Assembly: GCA_032620915.1 (NCBI GenBank)
Contig: CP136052.1
Location: 2,596,001-2,660,000 of the forward strand
Direction of reading: 5' to 3'
From: Oscillospiraceae bacterium NTUH-002-81
Lineage (GTDB): Bacteria > Bacillota > Clostridia > Lachnospirales > Lachnospiraceae
Length of the DNA stretch: 64,000 nucleotides
The translations under genes and the position numbers were made by a program. This document shows positions 45,007-54,643 of the stretch, one piece after another. Numbering within the stretch: position 1 is the stretch's first letter; each line of letters opens with the position of its first letter. Below the pieces are notes generated by a model. It saw only the letters and a list, made by a program, of their open reading frames with translations. It did no database searches and was not told the origin of the DNA.

Positions 45007-45870
45007 CTAAAAAATCTTGAAATCCTCCACAGACGCGTAGCCGACGGTTCCCTGTCCACCGTTCTCCTTCGCCTGCGCCTCCTGCTCTTCCATGGCTTCC
45101 TGTTCGGTCTTGATGTCCTCTCCGGTCAGCCGCAGAACGTCTGCGATCTCCGCCTCCGGCATGTCCAGATACGCGGACAGCTCTTCCAGCGTTACCTTCC
45201 GCTCCAACTCCTCGGAAAGGTTACGGATCGCCTCGCCGATATAATTGATCCGCTCCAGAATCTGGCCGTCTGATTTCTGCAGCCCTGCCTCTTCCTCCAG
45301 CAGGTTTTCCATCGCGCCACGGATCCCTTCCCGTATATATTCTGCCTCTGAAATGCCATCTTCCCTTAATTCCAGTGTGTCCAGTGCCATGATCAGCCCC
45401 ACATTGCCTTCCTGGATCAGATCCTCCAACGGAATGCCTTTTCCTGCATAGGAAAGAGCCAGCTGGGCGCTTAACCGCATGTGCTCTGCCATCGCTGCGT
45501 CCCGGGCCAGATCTTCCAGAGATTCCAGATAATCCCCCAGCACCTGGCGATCCTCTTCCGACAGGGCTTCCAGCAGCGTCATATCTGCATCTTCCCCGCC
45601 ATCGTTTCCTCCTGCCAGATCCGCAGGCTCTCTATCTGTCCTGTTTTCTTCATTCGATCCGGCAAACGCCTCACCGCCAACGGCTTCCATTCCGTCTATC
45701 TCAATGTTCATCGCTTTCAGATACCGGCCCACCATGTCCAGTTGTTCTTCCGTAAATCCAAACTCCTGCACACGCTTTTCCAGTTCTTCTCTGGAAATCC
45801 TGCCGCCGTCCGCGGTCGCCCGGGCCACCAGCTCGTTCAGCGCTTCCCGAAACTTTAATTTTTCATCCAT
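45007..45870 (-). CDS. Sigma-70-like protein without region 4
   Basis: 287 residues from MDEKLKFREALNE (AAGGAG 8 nt upstream). Residues 1-55 resemble sigma region 1.1 (GGRISREELEKRVQEFGFTEEQLDMV). After an acidic Gly/Asp/Glu-rich linker comes a region-2-like segment, MRLSAQLALSYAGKGIPLEDLIQEGNVGLIMALDTLEL, then a region-3-like segment, QILERINYIGEAIRNLSEELERKVTLEELSAYLDMPEAEIADVLRL. The aromatic promoter-melting motif after region 2.2 (YATWWIRQAI in RpoD) reads AEYIREGIRGAMENL, and region 4, which binds -35, is absent. It may bind core polymerase without promoter selectivity; the function is unknown. Confidence 0.75.
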   Translation of the reverse strand: MDEKLKFREALNELVARATADGGRISREELEKRVQEFGFTEEQLDMVGRYLKAMNIEIDGMEAVGGEAFAGSNEENRTDREPADLAGGNDGGEDADMTLLEALSEEDRQVLGDYLESLEDLARDAAMAEHMRLSAQLALSYAGKGIPLEDLIQEGNVGLIMALDTLELREDGISEAEYIREGIRGAMENLLEEEAGLQKSDGQILERINYIGEAIRNLSEELERKVTLEELSAYLDMPEAEIADVLRLTGEDIKTEQEAMEEQEAQAKENGGQGTVGYASVEDFKIF

Positions 45871-45945
45871 TTGATTCACTCCTTCTGCGAAGTTATGACT
45901 TTATCATAGCATAAGAGTGAATTTCTGTCTATGAACTGCTGACGC

Positions 45946-46380
45946 TTATGCAGTGAACAGCTCCTGCCGTTCCCGGTTTTTCCGGATCAGGCAGAGCAGC
46001 TGTTTGATGCCCGCCTCGTAAAAATAATCCCTCCTTCCCGGCACCATCACATATTCTTTTTCCGATACCCGGTAATAATCCCGCAGTTTTCCCGGATCAA
46101 AGCAGCCATAGGACTGCCCGAACAGAAAGACGGTTTTCTGTGTATACCGCCTGTGTGAAATGAAGAACCGGCAGAAATCCTCCCCCGGTTCCGCAAAATA
46201 GACAAAGATCAGTTCCGCCTGCCGAAATTCCCGGCTGCCATAAAAAGATTCATAAGCACCTGTGCACACATGGATCTCTCCAGATGCCAACAGCTGCTGC
46301 CGCTGCATACACAGAAGGCCTCTTCTGATCTCTTTCAGACGTTCTTCTTCCTTTGATTCTCCCCACAATACAATGCTCAC
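45946..46380 (-). CDS. Hypothetical protein coupled to the adhesin gene
   Basis: 144 residues from a GTG at 46380 that overlaps the adhesin TGA (GTGA), with AGAAGGAG 9 nt upstream. Alternating hydrophobic strands such as VSIVLWGES, LIFVYFAEPGED and TVFLFGQSYGC suggest an alpha/beta fold. It may read information on a bound ligand, but no family is recognised. Translational coupling to the adhesin gene suggests a linked role. Confidence 0.6.
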   Translation of the reverse strand: MSIVLWGESKEEERLKEIRRGLLCMQRQQLLASGEIHVCTGAYESFYGSREFRQAELIFVYFAEPGEDFCRFFISHRRYTQKTVFLFGQSYGCFDPGKLRDYYRVSEKEYVMVPGRRDYFYEAGIKQLLCLIRKNRERQELFTA

Positions 46381-49300
46381 CTGTTTTTTCTCCTTCTGAT
46401 GATAATTGCCAGACTGCACAACCCCAGAAAAGCCAGCGCCTCCGGCCGCGCCACATCCCCGGTCTTGGGATTGGAGGCCGGTGCGGGCTGCGGCACAGAA
46501 GGGCGCTCTTTCTCCGGGAGCTCCACCGTTTTCTTTTCTGCCAGAAGCAGATAACTCTCATCCCGGTAGATCACCGGCGTATGGCTGTCTTTATAAGAAA
46601 ACGTGATGATCCGAGGCCGGGTTGCCGCCTCATCCAGCGCAAATCCTTCTCCTGCCTTTGTCTGTACCAGCCGGTACGTGCCCATGGGCAGTCCTGCCGG
46701 GTTGCCGTCCGTTCCGTCGGTATCGCCGCTCCAGGCCTGCCCCTTCGCATCCGCCACAAAGGTGCGCACCAGGGCGTCTTTCTCATAGAGCAGCCTGCCG
46801 CTGCCATCCCGGATATCCTCTTCTGCATACAGGGCAAACGCCGCCCCCTTCTGCGGCACCCGGATGTTTGGTTCTGTTTTTTCAGCCATGGCAACAATGG
46901 ACAGCTTGCCGATCACCGGGTCGTTATACTGCTCTGCCGTCACCGTCCAGCGGTTGGCCGCAGCATCATAGGCTGCATTGTCCGCCGTGACAACAAATCT
47001 TGCTCTGGCTTTTCCTGCCGGTGTCCACTGTCCTGCGGCTTCCGTTTCATAATAGGTATGGTTGCCCGTTGTCACTGCATCCGAGCGGGAGATCACGCCC
47101 TCCTGCCCCGACAGGACGTAACCTGCGGGCGCTGTCACCTCTTCCAGCTCATATAAACCTTCCGGCAGCCCTTCTTCTGTAAAAGCCGCCAGTGCATCCG
47201 TCTGCACCCGCTGCGTGCGGTACGGATTGCTTCTGGTGCCCCGCCAGCTGCCGGTGGCCTGATCGTATTCCAGCACCAGGCCATCACCCCGCAGCAGGTA
47301 CGCGGCCTTTTCTGCCAGCGTTGCTTTGGCAAAATACTGTTTTCTCCAGGCACCCTCCACATCATGAATGACATAGGCCGCCTCGCCATCCTGCACCGGA
47401 AGGCCGGAAACAGCGTCTTTCTTGATGATCTGCACATTGGCTTTCACGTCCCGGTCCCGCAAAATAATGGGCTCCCGTTTCGTTCCTTTCCCGTCTCCTT
47501 TCTTCTCGCCGTCAGTCTCATCTTCCCGGATATGCAGCAGCACCGGTTCCACGCTTCGCTTACCCTTCGGCACAGTCGTCTCCACCAGCACGTAATCGCC
47601 ATAGGGAAGCAGCGGTGTCTCCAGAATGCCGTCCTTTCCATAAAATTCTTCCAGCCGATATGGACTTCCCGTTTCAAAAAGCAACACGCCCGGCAAGGTT
47701 TTCATAATTGTGTACGTCAGATTCTTCGGGTTCTGATACTTTTCTTTCAGGATTGCCCGCACCTGCTCGTCAGAAAGAGGTGCTCTGCCATTTTCTGTCT
47801 GCTCGTACAATTCCAGATCCTGATAGGAAAATACCATGAATCCCGCATCTTTGATCCACTCCATCACAGTGGCATCGTCGTCTCCGCCCACCTTGTAGAT
47901 CACCTGCTTCTGTTTTTTCACCGGTTCGGACACCTCCAGCTGCACCTTCACCAGCGGCTTGTCCTCCCCTTCCCACAGAAGTGTCACCGGATAGGCGGTG
48001 TCGTCCAGAAGATACCCTTCCGGCGGCGTATCCAGTTCCCGGACCGTATACGTTCCCAGGGGCACATCCGCAAAGGTCAGTTTCCCGTCACTGCCGATCC
48101 TGCCGTCGGCAACCTGCTCCCCGGCAGCGTCAAACAGCCCATAACGGGCATTTTTCTGCGTATCTTCGTAGAAAAGCTTTGCATTGCCCTGGGGTGCTCC
48201 CAGGCCGGAATCCGCATCCCGCTTGTATACACAGATTTCCCCTTTCACCGGCTCGTTTTCCACACAAAGGGCGGCGCCATCCACCGTCTTTGCCACCTCC
48301 GTGCCGGTATTTTCTTCCGTGATCCGCACGTCATAGGTATGCTTTTCCTGGTACGTATCATCGGTGTAATCCCCCACAAAGCCTTCCGGAGCCCGCTCTT
48401 CCACCACCCGGAAGCGCCCGTCATTGTCCGGCGTATAATAGAGCCAGGCAGGTGTCACATACACCCCCCTTCTCTCCCTGCTTCGGGATCAGCTGCATGT
48501 GCGTTTTCCCGGACGCACTGGTGTCATCTCCGGTATAGGGCTCGTAATCCTGGGTCTTTTTGCTGTAAACATACACGCCGAAACTGGCACCATCCAATGG
48601 TTCCTTCGTATCTGCCGCCTTCTTCTCCACCTGCAGGCGGATCCGGTAAGGCGTATTTTCCAGTGTCACTTCCAGCTTTCCGCCATTTTCCTGCCGGGTT
48701 ACATTCGTGTTCTCGTAAAAAGGCACCTCCTCTTTCAAGGCATAGGTGTATTTCTGCTGTGCATTGTTGTAAAGCACCAGCGGCAGCTGTTCCGCCCCCC
48801 TCCAGCCGGGTCTGGAATACATACTGCCAGCCATTGACAGCCGTAACCTCCTGTTCTGCCAGCCAGGTATCCTGCCCCGCTCCGGGAAGACGTCTGCCCA
48901 GCCGAAAAAGAACGCCTTCTCCTTCGGCGTTTTTCACCGCCCATTTCTTGATGCCCTTCACCTCCACGGCGCCGTACTTTAAAACCGGCGTTGCCGCTTC
49001 CGTCTTTCTCTTCTGCCCGTTGGAAGCGCCGCCGCTGATCTCATAATCCAGGCGGCAACCCTTTTCCTGGGCCGTATCCGCATTGGTGTCATAGGACGTA
49101 TCCGACACCAGATACCGGTAGGCATCCTTTAAGCGCACCTGGATACTGCACCGCCACGTGCGATTCTCGCCATCCGGCACCTGCCAGGTGAGCACCCCAT
49201 CCTTACACTGGGCACTGCCATCCACCGACAACACCTTGTCAAAATTCCAGTACTTTGTCTGCAATTTGTCTGTCAGCACTTTTTTCACCGCACTGGTTTT

Positions 49301-50832
49301 CACCGTTGCCGCTTCAATGGCCGCCAACGTGTTGGCAAAAGCCGGGTTGGACGTGTTCAGGTTCGTGGTAAAAGCCGCAAAAGTGCTGCTGTCCCGATTC
49401 GTGGACAGATTTTTCAGAAATACCGCGCCGTCAGAAGCCACCGGCATCCCCACTGCCAGCGTATAGATGGTACAGCCCGGGATCTGCCGCAGCTTTTCAT
49501 TCCAGTATGTCACCTGATCCCAGTCATCTGAACACTTGCCATCAGAAATAAAAATGACCTTGGACGGTGCATTTTTATGATTGCCGGTTCTGGCAGACAG
49601 CTGCTCGTAAGCCCGCTTCATGGATTCCTGATAATAAGTGCCCGCATAGGTCATCGTTTCATTGACTTTATTTTTCACCGCTGCAAAATCCCCAGTCAGC
49701 GGAATGTAGTTGTAAATCCCTTTCTCCGGATCAGTGTCCAGCTCACCCTCCTGCTCCGGCCAGTATGTCCCGGCAAAGCTCCAGTAGCTCACCCGATTGC
49801 CCACAACGGCATCCTTGGGGGAATTGGCCGCAATCCGGTCAATGAGCCCGCAGATCGTCTGCTTGGACAGGGAAAGACGATCCTGACAGCCGTTTCCATA
49901 GTCCACGCCAATGCTCTGCCCGGCGCCATTTTTGTGATAACGGTAAAGTCCGGCATCCTGGGGCAGTGTCACCACTGTGTTCGTTCCCCGGATCAGACCG
50001 CTGGTATAGTCGTACAGATCCAGCTGTTTCCCGTCGTATTCATAATAATGATCCCGGTTCAGGCAGGGCGAATTGGACGCACCCACATGATCAGATTCGT
50101 TGCCCTGAAAATTCCGATCGTTCAGCGACATTGTTCTCGTCCGATCCAGAATGATGATGTAATCCATCCCCTGGTTCGTCGCGCCCGGCGTATCCGTCTC
50201 CGTCAGATCAATCCGGGCGATGCCCCGCTCAATATCCACCCACTGGGCCGTCTTGGTGATCGACGCCGTGGGTTCCCCCGGAAGCTGCCCGGCCCGCACC
50301 TGCTGCCTGTCTTGTGACCTTTGCCGTAGAAGGAGGCGACAGCGCAGCATCCATCTCCTGCTCTACCTCCGACAGAGGACGTGTAGGCAGCTCTGCTTCC
50401 GAATCCGCACCTTCGGAAAGTGCATTTTCAGAGGTCTCACCTTCGAGAACCGCCTTCTCCTGCACGGTATCTGTGGAAACTTCATCTTCCAAATAGCTTT
50501 CCTCTGTGCCGTTCTTTTCTCCCCTCCTCATCCCCCGAGATTTCGTCTTCGGAGGGTGCGTCTTCCGTCATTTCATCCGCAAGAGTGTTGTCTTTGGAAG
50601 ATGTTTCCTGCGAAGAATCTTTTTCCTGATTTTCCTCTTCCGAAACCACATGATGTATGTCATTCTGCATATCACTTTGCATCGCTGTCTGTGCATCCTG
50701 CGCAGACTCCCTGGCAAGTTTCGTTTCCTTTGACACGGCTTCCACGGGCGCTGCTCCCACAGCCATGCACTGCCCGAAAAAGCACAGCGTCAACAGCCCT
50801 GCCAATATCATTTTTCTGTATTTTTTTATCAA
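46377..50832 (-). pseudogene. Large sortase-anchored adhesin (VWA and Cna-B/SpaA domains), broken by four frameshifts
   Basis: Assembled across five frame segments, about 1,480 residues from TTG at 50832. Signal peptide KKYRKMILAGLLTLCFFGQC, a long acidic Ser/Glu-rich region, a VWA domain with a MIDAS-like DRTRTMS, then SpaA/Cna-B domains with repeated KDAVSGLPVQDGEAAY-type strands, and an NPKTGD sorting signal with a membrane helix and RRRKNR tail. Frames change at plus-strand 50521-50524 (C4), near 50306 (CC), 48795-48800 (C6) and 48464-48469 (C6); deleting one base at each gives a continuous reading. It would be a pilus- or surface-type adhesin. Sequencing error, decay and phase variation are all possible. 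Confidence 0.8.
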
Positions 50833-50851
50833 ATGTTCCACCTCATCTCTT

Positions 50852-51475
50852 TCATTCGTAAGAGGCAACATATATACAGGTATCCCTTATGTAATTGTCA
50901 AGGTGCAAAATCATTCCTGAACTTCGTCCTGAATCTCTGCCTGGAACGGCAGCTGGACTTCCGAAAGCAGACGCTTCCGGTCTGGAAATTGAGTTCCGAT
51001 ACGGTTTATCATACTCACTTTTATCTGTTTTGTAAAGACTTAATTTTTTGTCCACCTGATCTCTGGCCAACAACTCCAGAAATTCTTCTGGTGTGTATAC
51101 CGGAATGAATGCATTCTTATAATCCCTGATATTTCTCGTTACAATACAGTCCATCCCGGAACGAATTGCCGTTTCTATCATTACAGCATCCTCAAAGTCC
51201 GAAATTTCATCAGAAATCGCTTTGCGGATATCCAATCCTCTCGTATCCAGCAAGCCAAATAACGTACAAAGTTTCTTCAACACATCCCGTGTTGTTTTCT
51301 CACTATGTGTCTGTCGGTGTGTCAGATAATAAATGTCCGTCACGGACTTGGCCGTCAGAAATCCTTCATACTGCCGATTCGCACAAAGCAAAAAAATCGC
51401 CTGCGCATCCCGGCAAAACGGCTCACGATTCTGTAGCGCGTCCACCACAATACAGGTATCTATCACAGCTCTCAT
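50852..51475 (-). CDS. PIN-domain toxin with a C-terminal extension
   Basis: 207 residues. MRAVIDTCIVVDALQNREPF, TAKSVTDIYYL and SDFEDAVMIETAIRSGMDCIVTRNIRDY give the acidic PIN residues of VapC-type ribonucleases. The domain normally ends near YTPEEFLELL; here about 60 further residues follow, ending ASYE just 20 bp from the adhesin start. Start overlaps the antitoxin stop (ATGA). The toxin cleaves RNA when free of its antitoxin. Confidence 0.85.
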   Translation of the reverse strand: MRAVIDTCIVVDALQNREPFCRDAQAIFLLCANRQYEGFLTAKSVTDIYYLTHRQTHSEKTTRDVLKKLCTLFGLLDTRGLDIRKAISDEISDFEDAVMIETAIRSGMDCIVTRNIRDYKNAFIPVYTPEEFLELLARDQVDKKLSLYKTDKSEYDKPYRNSISRPEASAFGSPAAVPGRDSGRSSGMILHLDNYIRDTCIYVASYE

Positions 51476-51690
51476 ATTTTCTCTAACCTCTCCTCTCTCG
51501 CTTCCTCCAATGATACATCATCTGGAAGAATACCAAACAAAGATTTTGCCATATCTACCCTGTCCTGATGAGGATTCGATAATTTTGCAATCACTTTTCC
51601 ATTTTTCGTAATAAAAATATCCTCCGTCGCAGCAAGCAAAAGATACTTTCCAAGATTACTTTTCAATTCTGTTGCAGTAATAGACATCAT
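51472..51690 (-). CDS. Phd/YefM-type antitoxin
   Basis: 72 residues from MMSITATELKSNLGKYLLL, with AAAGGAGG upstream. The family motif is ITATELKSNLGKYL with IFITKNGKVIAKLSN, a DNA-binding N-terminus that represses the operon, and the toxin-binding C-terminus (ILPDDVSLEEAREERLEKI). It is followed immediately by the PIN toxin, the normal order for a type II pair. Confidence 0.88.
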   Translation of the reverse strand: MMSITATELKSNLGKYLLLAATEDIFITKNGKVIAKLSNPHQDRVDMAKSLFGILPDDVSLEEAREERLEKI

Positions 51691-51796
51691 AGGATTCCTC
51701 CTTTCCCGGTTATTATTTTTACACTTACAGGATATCACTATCGTTCGATTTTTTCAACAAATCATCCGAAATATTTTTTAAAATCGTACAGTTTTG

Positions 51797-52207
51797 CTAA
51801 ATATTCTCATATTCCACATTTAAAATTTCCCCCATCTCGATCTCGTTTCCATCCTGCATGGTAATCTTCCTCATCACATCATCCACCCTTCTGACCACCC
51901 CAGTCACCGTCACATACGAGCCGCCTTCTTTGCGCTCATCCGGCTGAAAATAGGTGATCTGCACGACGGGCTGTTCCTCCATTCTGCACATCAGTATCTG
52001 ATATTTTTCATCCAGAAGCGCCAGTGCTTCCTCATCCAGTTCTACCTTCTCATCGGTGAGACGCTGGGTTTCCAAAATGACGTCCCCGTAGCCGGTAAGG
52101 GCCGCAAAAGGAGAAAACTGCGCCGCCCGGTCTTCCATGGACATCTGCGGATGCACACGGGAAACGTGATGCGGCACTCCCGCAATGGCAACATATTTTT
52201 TATCCAT
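51797..52207 (-). CDS. YolD-like family protein
   Basis: 136 residues from MDKKYVAIAGVPHHVSR, with GAGGTG upstream. MSMEDRAAQFSPFAALTGYGD matches the YolD-like family, which in Firmicutes sits beside Y-family DNA polymerase genes. The C-terminal part (VVQITYFQPDERKEGG, ITMQDGNEIEMGEILNVE) is the YolD domain. It follows the polymerase gene and may be a polymerase partner; the mechanism is unknown. Confidence 0.85.
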   Translation of the reverse strand: MDKKYVAIAGVPHHVSRVHPQMSMEDRAAQFSPFAALTGYGDVILETQRLTDEKVELDEEALALLDEKYQILMCRMEEQPVVQITYFQPDERKEGGSYVTVTGVVRRVDDVMRKITMQDGNEIEMGEILNVEYENI

Positions 52208-52327
52208 ATTGTTCACCTCTCCCCTCCAAAATCTTCTATCCCTTTATCTGCCAGAAGCTGTTCCGTTCCCTCCATGAAAGACATCTTAAGCTTCTCTTTT
52301 CCCTGAAATCGCAGACAGCATCCATAG

Positions 52328-53836
52328 CTACGCTCTATGTCCTCCGATCTGTGCATTGCGTGTCCGGGCCGTGGCCCCTTCTTCCAGGTTCATCCCCTTC
52401 AAAAGTGCATTTTTCCCATATTTCTTCTTGATGGCCAGGGCCGCCTCCTGGAGCTTACGCTCCCGGGAAAGGGCAGCCTCTTCCTCCCGCTGCCGCACCT
52501 CCTGTGCGCCATAATCAGTGAAGAGATCCATCTGCACAAAGTCCTCGTTCTTCTTCGGTGCCTCTGCCTCCGGCACCACATGATTGGCTACCACATACAT
52601 GCGGCGCACCAGCAGTCCCCGGTGGATGATCCGGTCAAACAGTGCCGTCGCAGCATCCATGATCTTCCGGGCGGAGGAGGTGTAACTGTCCAGATTCTCC
52701 GTGCCGTGGGCCGATTTGGGCACACGCCGCCCATAGCGGTCTTTTTCCACTTCACCGCGATACCTGGCACTCCGCGCCGGATCTGTGAGGTTCTCTATAT
52801 CATAGCCGACAGTGAGGACGATCTGATCGGTAACCAGTCCTTTATCCACCAGATCCAGTGCCAGCGCATCCGCCATCTCCTTGATCACCAGCCTGGCCTG
52901 CTCTGCCTCATAAGCGCAGGAAAGCACCTGGCCGGAGGTCAGACTGCTGCTGGCCGGACGGTAAGCTTTGATGGCCGCAACAGTACAGGGCTCCCAGCCC
53001 CAGGCATGATCGATGAGCAGCTCCGCATTTTTCCCAAACAGCTGATACAAAAGTTCTTCGTCCTGCTCAGAACAGAGGGCAATATCCCCCATGGTGAAAA
53101 TCCCGTAGACTGACAGCTTTTTCGCAATCCCGGGGCCTACCCGCCAGAAATCCGTGAGGGGCCGATGATCCCACAGTTTTTCCCGAAACGCGGCCTCCGT
53201 CAGCTCCGCAATACGCACGCCCTTCTCATCCGCCGGGATATGTTTTGCCACAATATCCATGGCCACCTTACTGAGAAAAAGATTGGTGCCGATGCCCGCC
53301 GTGGCCGTCAGACCAGTGGTATCCAGCACATCCAGGATGATCTTCCGGGCCAGCTCCCGGGGGGAAAGACCATAGGTATGAAGATAATCCGTCACATCCA
53401 TGAACACCTCGTCGATGGAATAGACCACCATATCCTCCGGCGCGATATATTTCAGGTAAACGCTGTAAACCTGCCTGCTGTACTCCATATAGAAGGCCAT
53501 CCGCGGCGGCGCAATGATGAAATCCACCGCCAGGGCCGGATCAGCCGCCAGTTCTGCGGCAGAGCAGGAAGCCCCGGTCAGCCGATGGCCCGGCGCGGCC
53601 TGCTGCCTTGCGGCATTGGCCTCCCTGACCCGCTGGCGCACCTCAAAGAGCCGCCCCCGCCCGGAAATCCCGTAACTTTTCAGGGAAGGCGTCACCGCCA
53701 GGCAGATGGTCTTGTCCGTCCGGCTCTCGTCTGCCACCACCAGATTCGTGTCCATGGGATCCAGTTCCCGATCTTTACACTCCACAGAGGCATAGAAAGA
53801 CTTCAGATCAATAGAAATATACGTGCGCTCTTTCAT
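52328..53836 (-). CDS. Y-family DNA polymerase (UvrX/ImpB/MucB-like)
   Basis: 502 residues from MKERTYISIDLKSFYASVEC, preceded by GGAGGAGG. Catalytic carboxylates are visible in ISIDLKSFYASVE and MVVYSIDEVFMDVTDYL; the finger is TNLVVADESRTDKTICLAVTP. Helix-hairpin-helix region FWRVGPGIAKKLSVYGIFTMGD and little-finger domain RPASSSLTSGQVLS follow. It copies past DNA lesions. The DinR-type LexA box and strong promoter upstream indicate SOS induction, and YolD follows. Confidence 0.92.
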   Translation of the reverse strand: MKERTYISIDLKSFYASVECKDRELDPMDTNLVVADESRTDKTICLAVTPSLKSYGISGRGRLFEVRQRVREANAARQQAAPGHRLTGASCSAAELAADPALAVDFIIAPPRMAFYMEYSRQVYSVYLKYIAPEDMVVYSIDEVFMDVTDYLHTYGLSPRELARKIILDVLDTTGLTATAGIGTNLFLSKVAMDIVAKHIPADEKGVRIAELTEAAFREKLWDHRPLTDFWRVGPGIAKKLSVYGIFTMGDIALCSEQDEELLYQLFGKNAELLIDHAWGWEPCTVAAIKAYRPASSSLTSGQVLSCAYEAEQARLVIKEMADALALDLVDKGLVTDQIVLTVGYDIENLTDPARSARYRGEVEKDRYGRRVPKSAHGTENLDSYTSSARKIMDAATALFDRIIHRGLLVRRMYVVANHVVPEAEAPKKNEDFVQMDLFTDYGAQEVRQREEEAALSRERKLQEAALAIKKKYGKNALLKGMNLEEGATARTRNAQIGGHRA

Positions 53837-53857
53837 TCTCTGCCTCCTCCATAAAAT

Positions 53858-53871
53858 CGAACATGTGTTTG
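53858..53871. promoter_or_regulatory. LexA (DinR-type) SOS box of the polymerase Y gene
   Basis: CGAAC ATGT GTTTG matches the Firmicute DinR box CGAAC-N4-GTTCG except for the final bases of the right half. It lies between the -10 and the start codon, where LexA would block transcription. Confidence 0.8.
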
Positions 53872-53878
53872 TTTTCTT

Positions 53879-53907
53879 ATTATACTTTTTATTTTTCACA
53901 AAGTCAA
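53879..53907 (-). promoter_or_regulatory. SigA promoter of the polymerase Y gene
   Basis: On the minus strand TTGACT (53902-53907), 17 bp, TATAAT (53879-53884). Confidence 0.85.
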
Positions 53908-53938
53908 TGCTTTCTATTCCGATTCCTGCGGACAGATT

Positions 53939-54643
53939 TTATCGCTGTTTTTTCAGCAAAAAATCAAGAAAACGCTCCGCTGCGGGCGAGAGATCCCGCA
54001 TAGCCGCAATGCCCACCATGACCTTCTGGGGCGGATCCAGGGGAACGATCTTGATGCCGTCGTCCACCGTTGGCCGGTTCATCCCGTTGTTCATGGTGAT
54101 GCCAAGTCCCGCTTCCACCATGGCACAGGCCGCATAGCTGTCCATGGTGGAAAACCGGGTGTTGGGCTGCACCTTGCAGGCTTTCAGCACCCGGAGATTG
54201 TCAATGTCCATCCCCGGATAAATTTCAATATACGGTTCCCTGGCAAAAGCCGCCACCGGCACCGCACCGCTTTTATCCAGATCGCTGTCCTTCGGGATCC
54301 AGGCCATGACCTGATCTTCCTGCAGGGGAATCCAGCGGTGATCCCCCTCCCGCTCACTGATGAAACAAAGGTCCACCTTTCTGGCGCGCAGCGCTTCCAG
54401 CAGCTGCGTGCTGTAGCCGCCCCGGATCTGCAGCTCAATCCCCGGATACTGGCTGTGAAAATCAGAGGCCGCCTCCGATATCCAGGCATAGGACGCACTG
54501 TAAGCTGTCCCAACAGTGACAGAACCCGTCTGCAATCCGCGGATACCCGCAGAAATCTGCTGGCACACGTTCTGGCAGTGCAGCAGCTCCTGCACCGCCG
54601 GAAGCAGCTGCTCACACGCGGCGGTGGGGCGAACCCCATCCCG
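53939..54643 (-). pseudogene. LysR family regulator, HTH domain deleted
   Basis: The reading frame holds the ligand-binding domain of a LysR regulator, typically RDGVRPTAACEQLLPAVQEL, GSVTVGTAYSASYAWI and EAGLGITMNNGMNR. The linker helix end (RDGVRPTA) is the first part present. The roughly 60 N-terminal residues with the HTH are missing, as the frame runs to a stop within the divergent MATE gene. It was probably a regulator of the transporter next to it. Confidence 0.82.

Noticed and set aside
47364..49046. 560-codon plus-strand frame opposite the adhesin
   Set aside because: Low-complexity antisense of the adhesin; the minus strand has convincing Cna-B and sorting signals.
51472..53907. 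Toxin-antitoxin plus polymerase Y region as a defence island or prophage remnant
   Set aside because: No integrase, capsid, nuclease or known defence gene nearby; each part has an ordinary chromosomal explanation.
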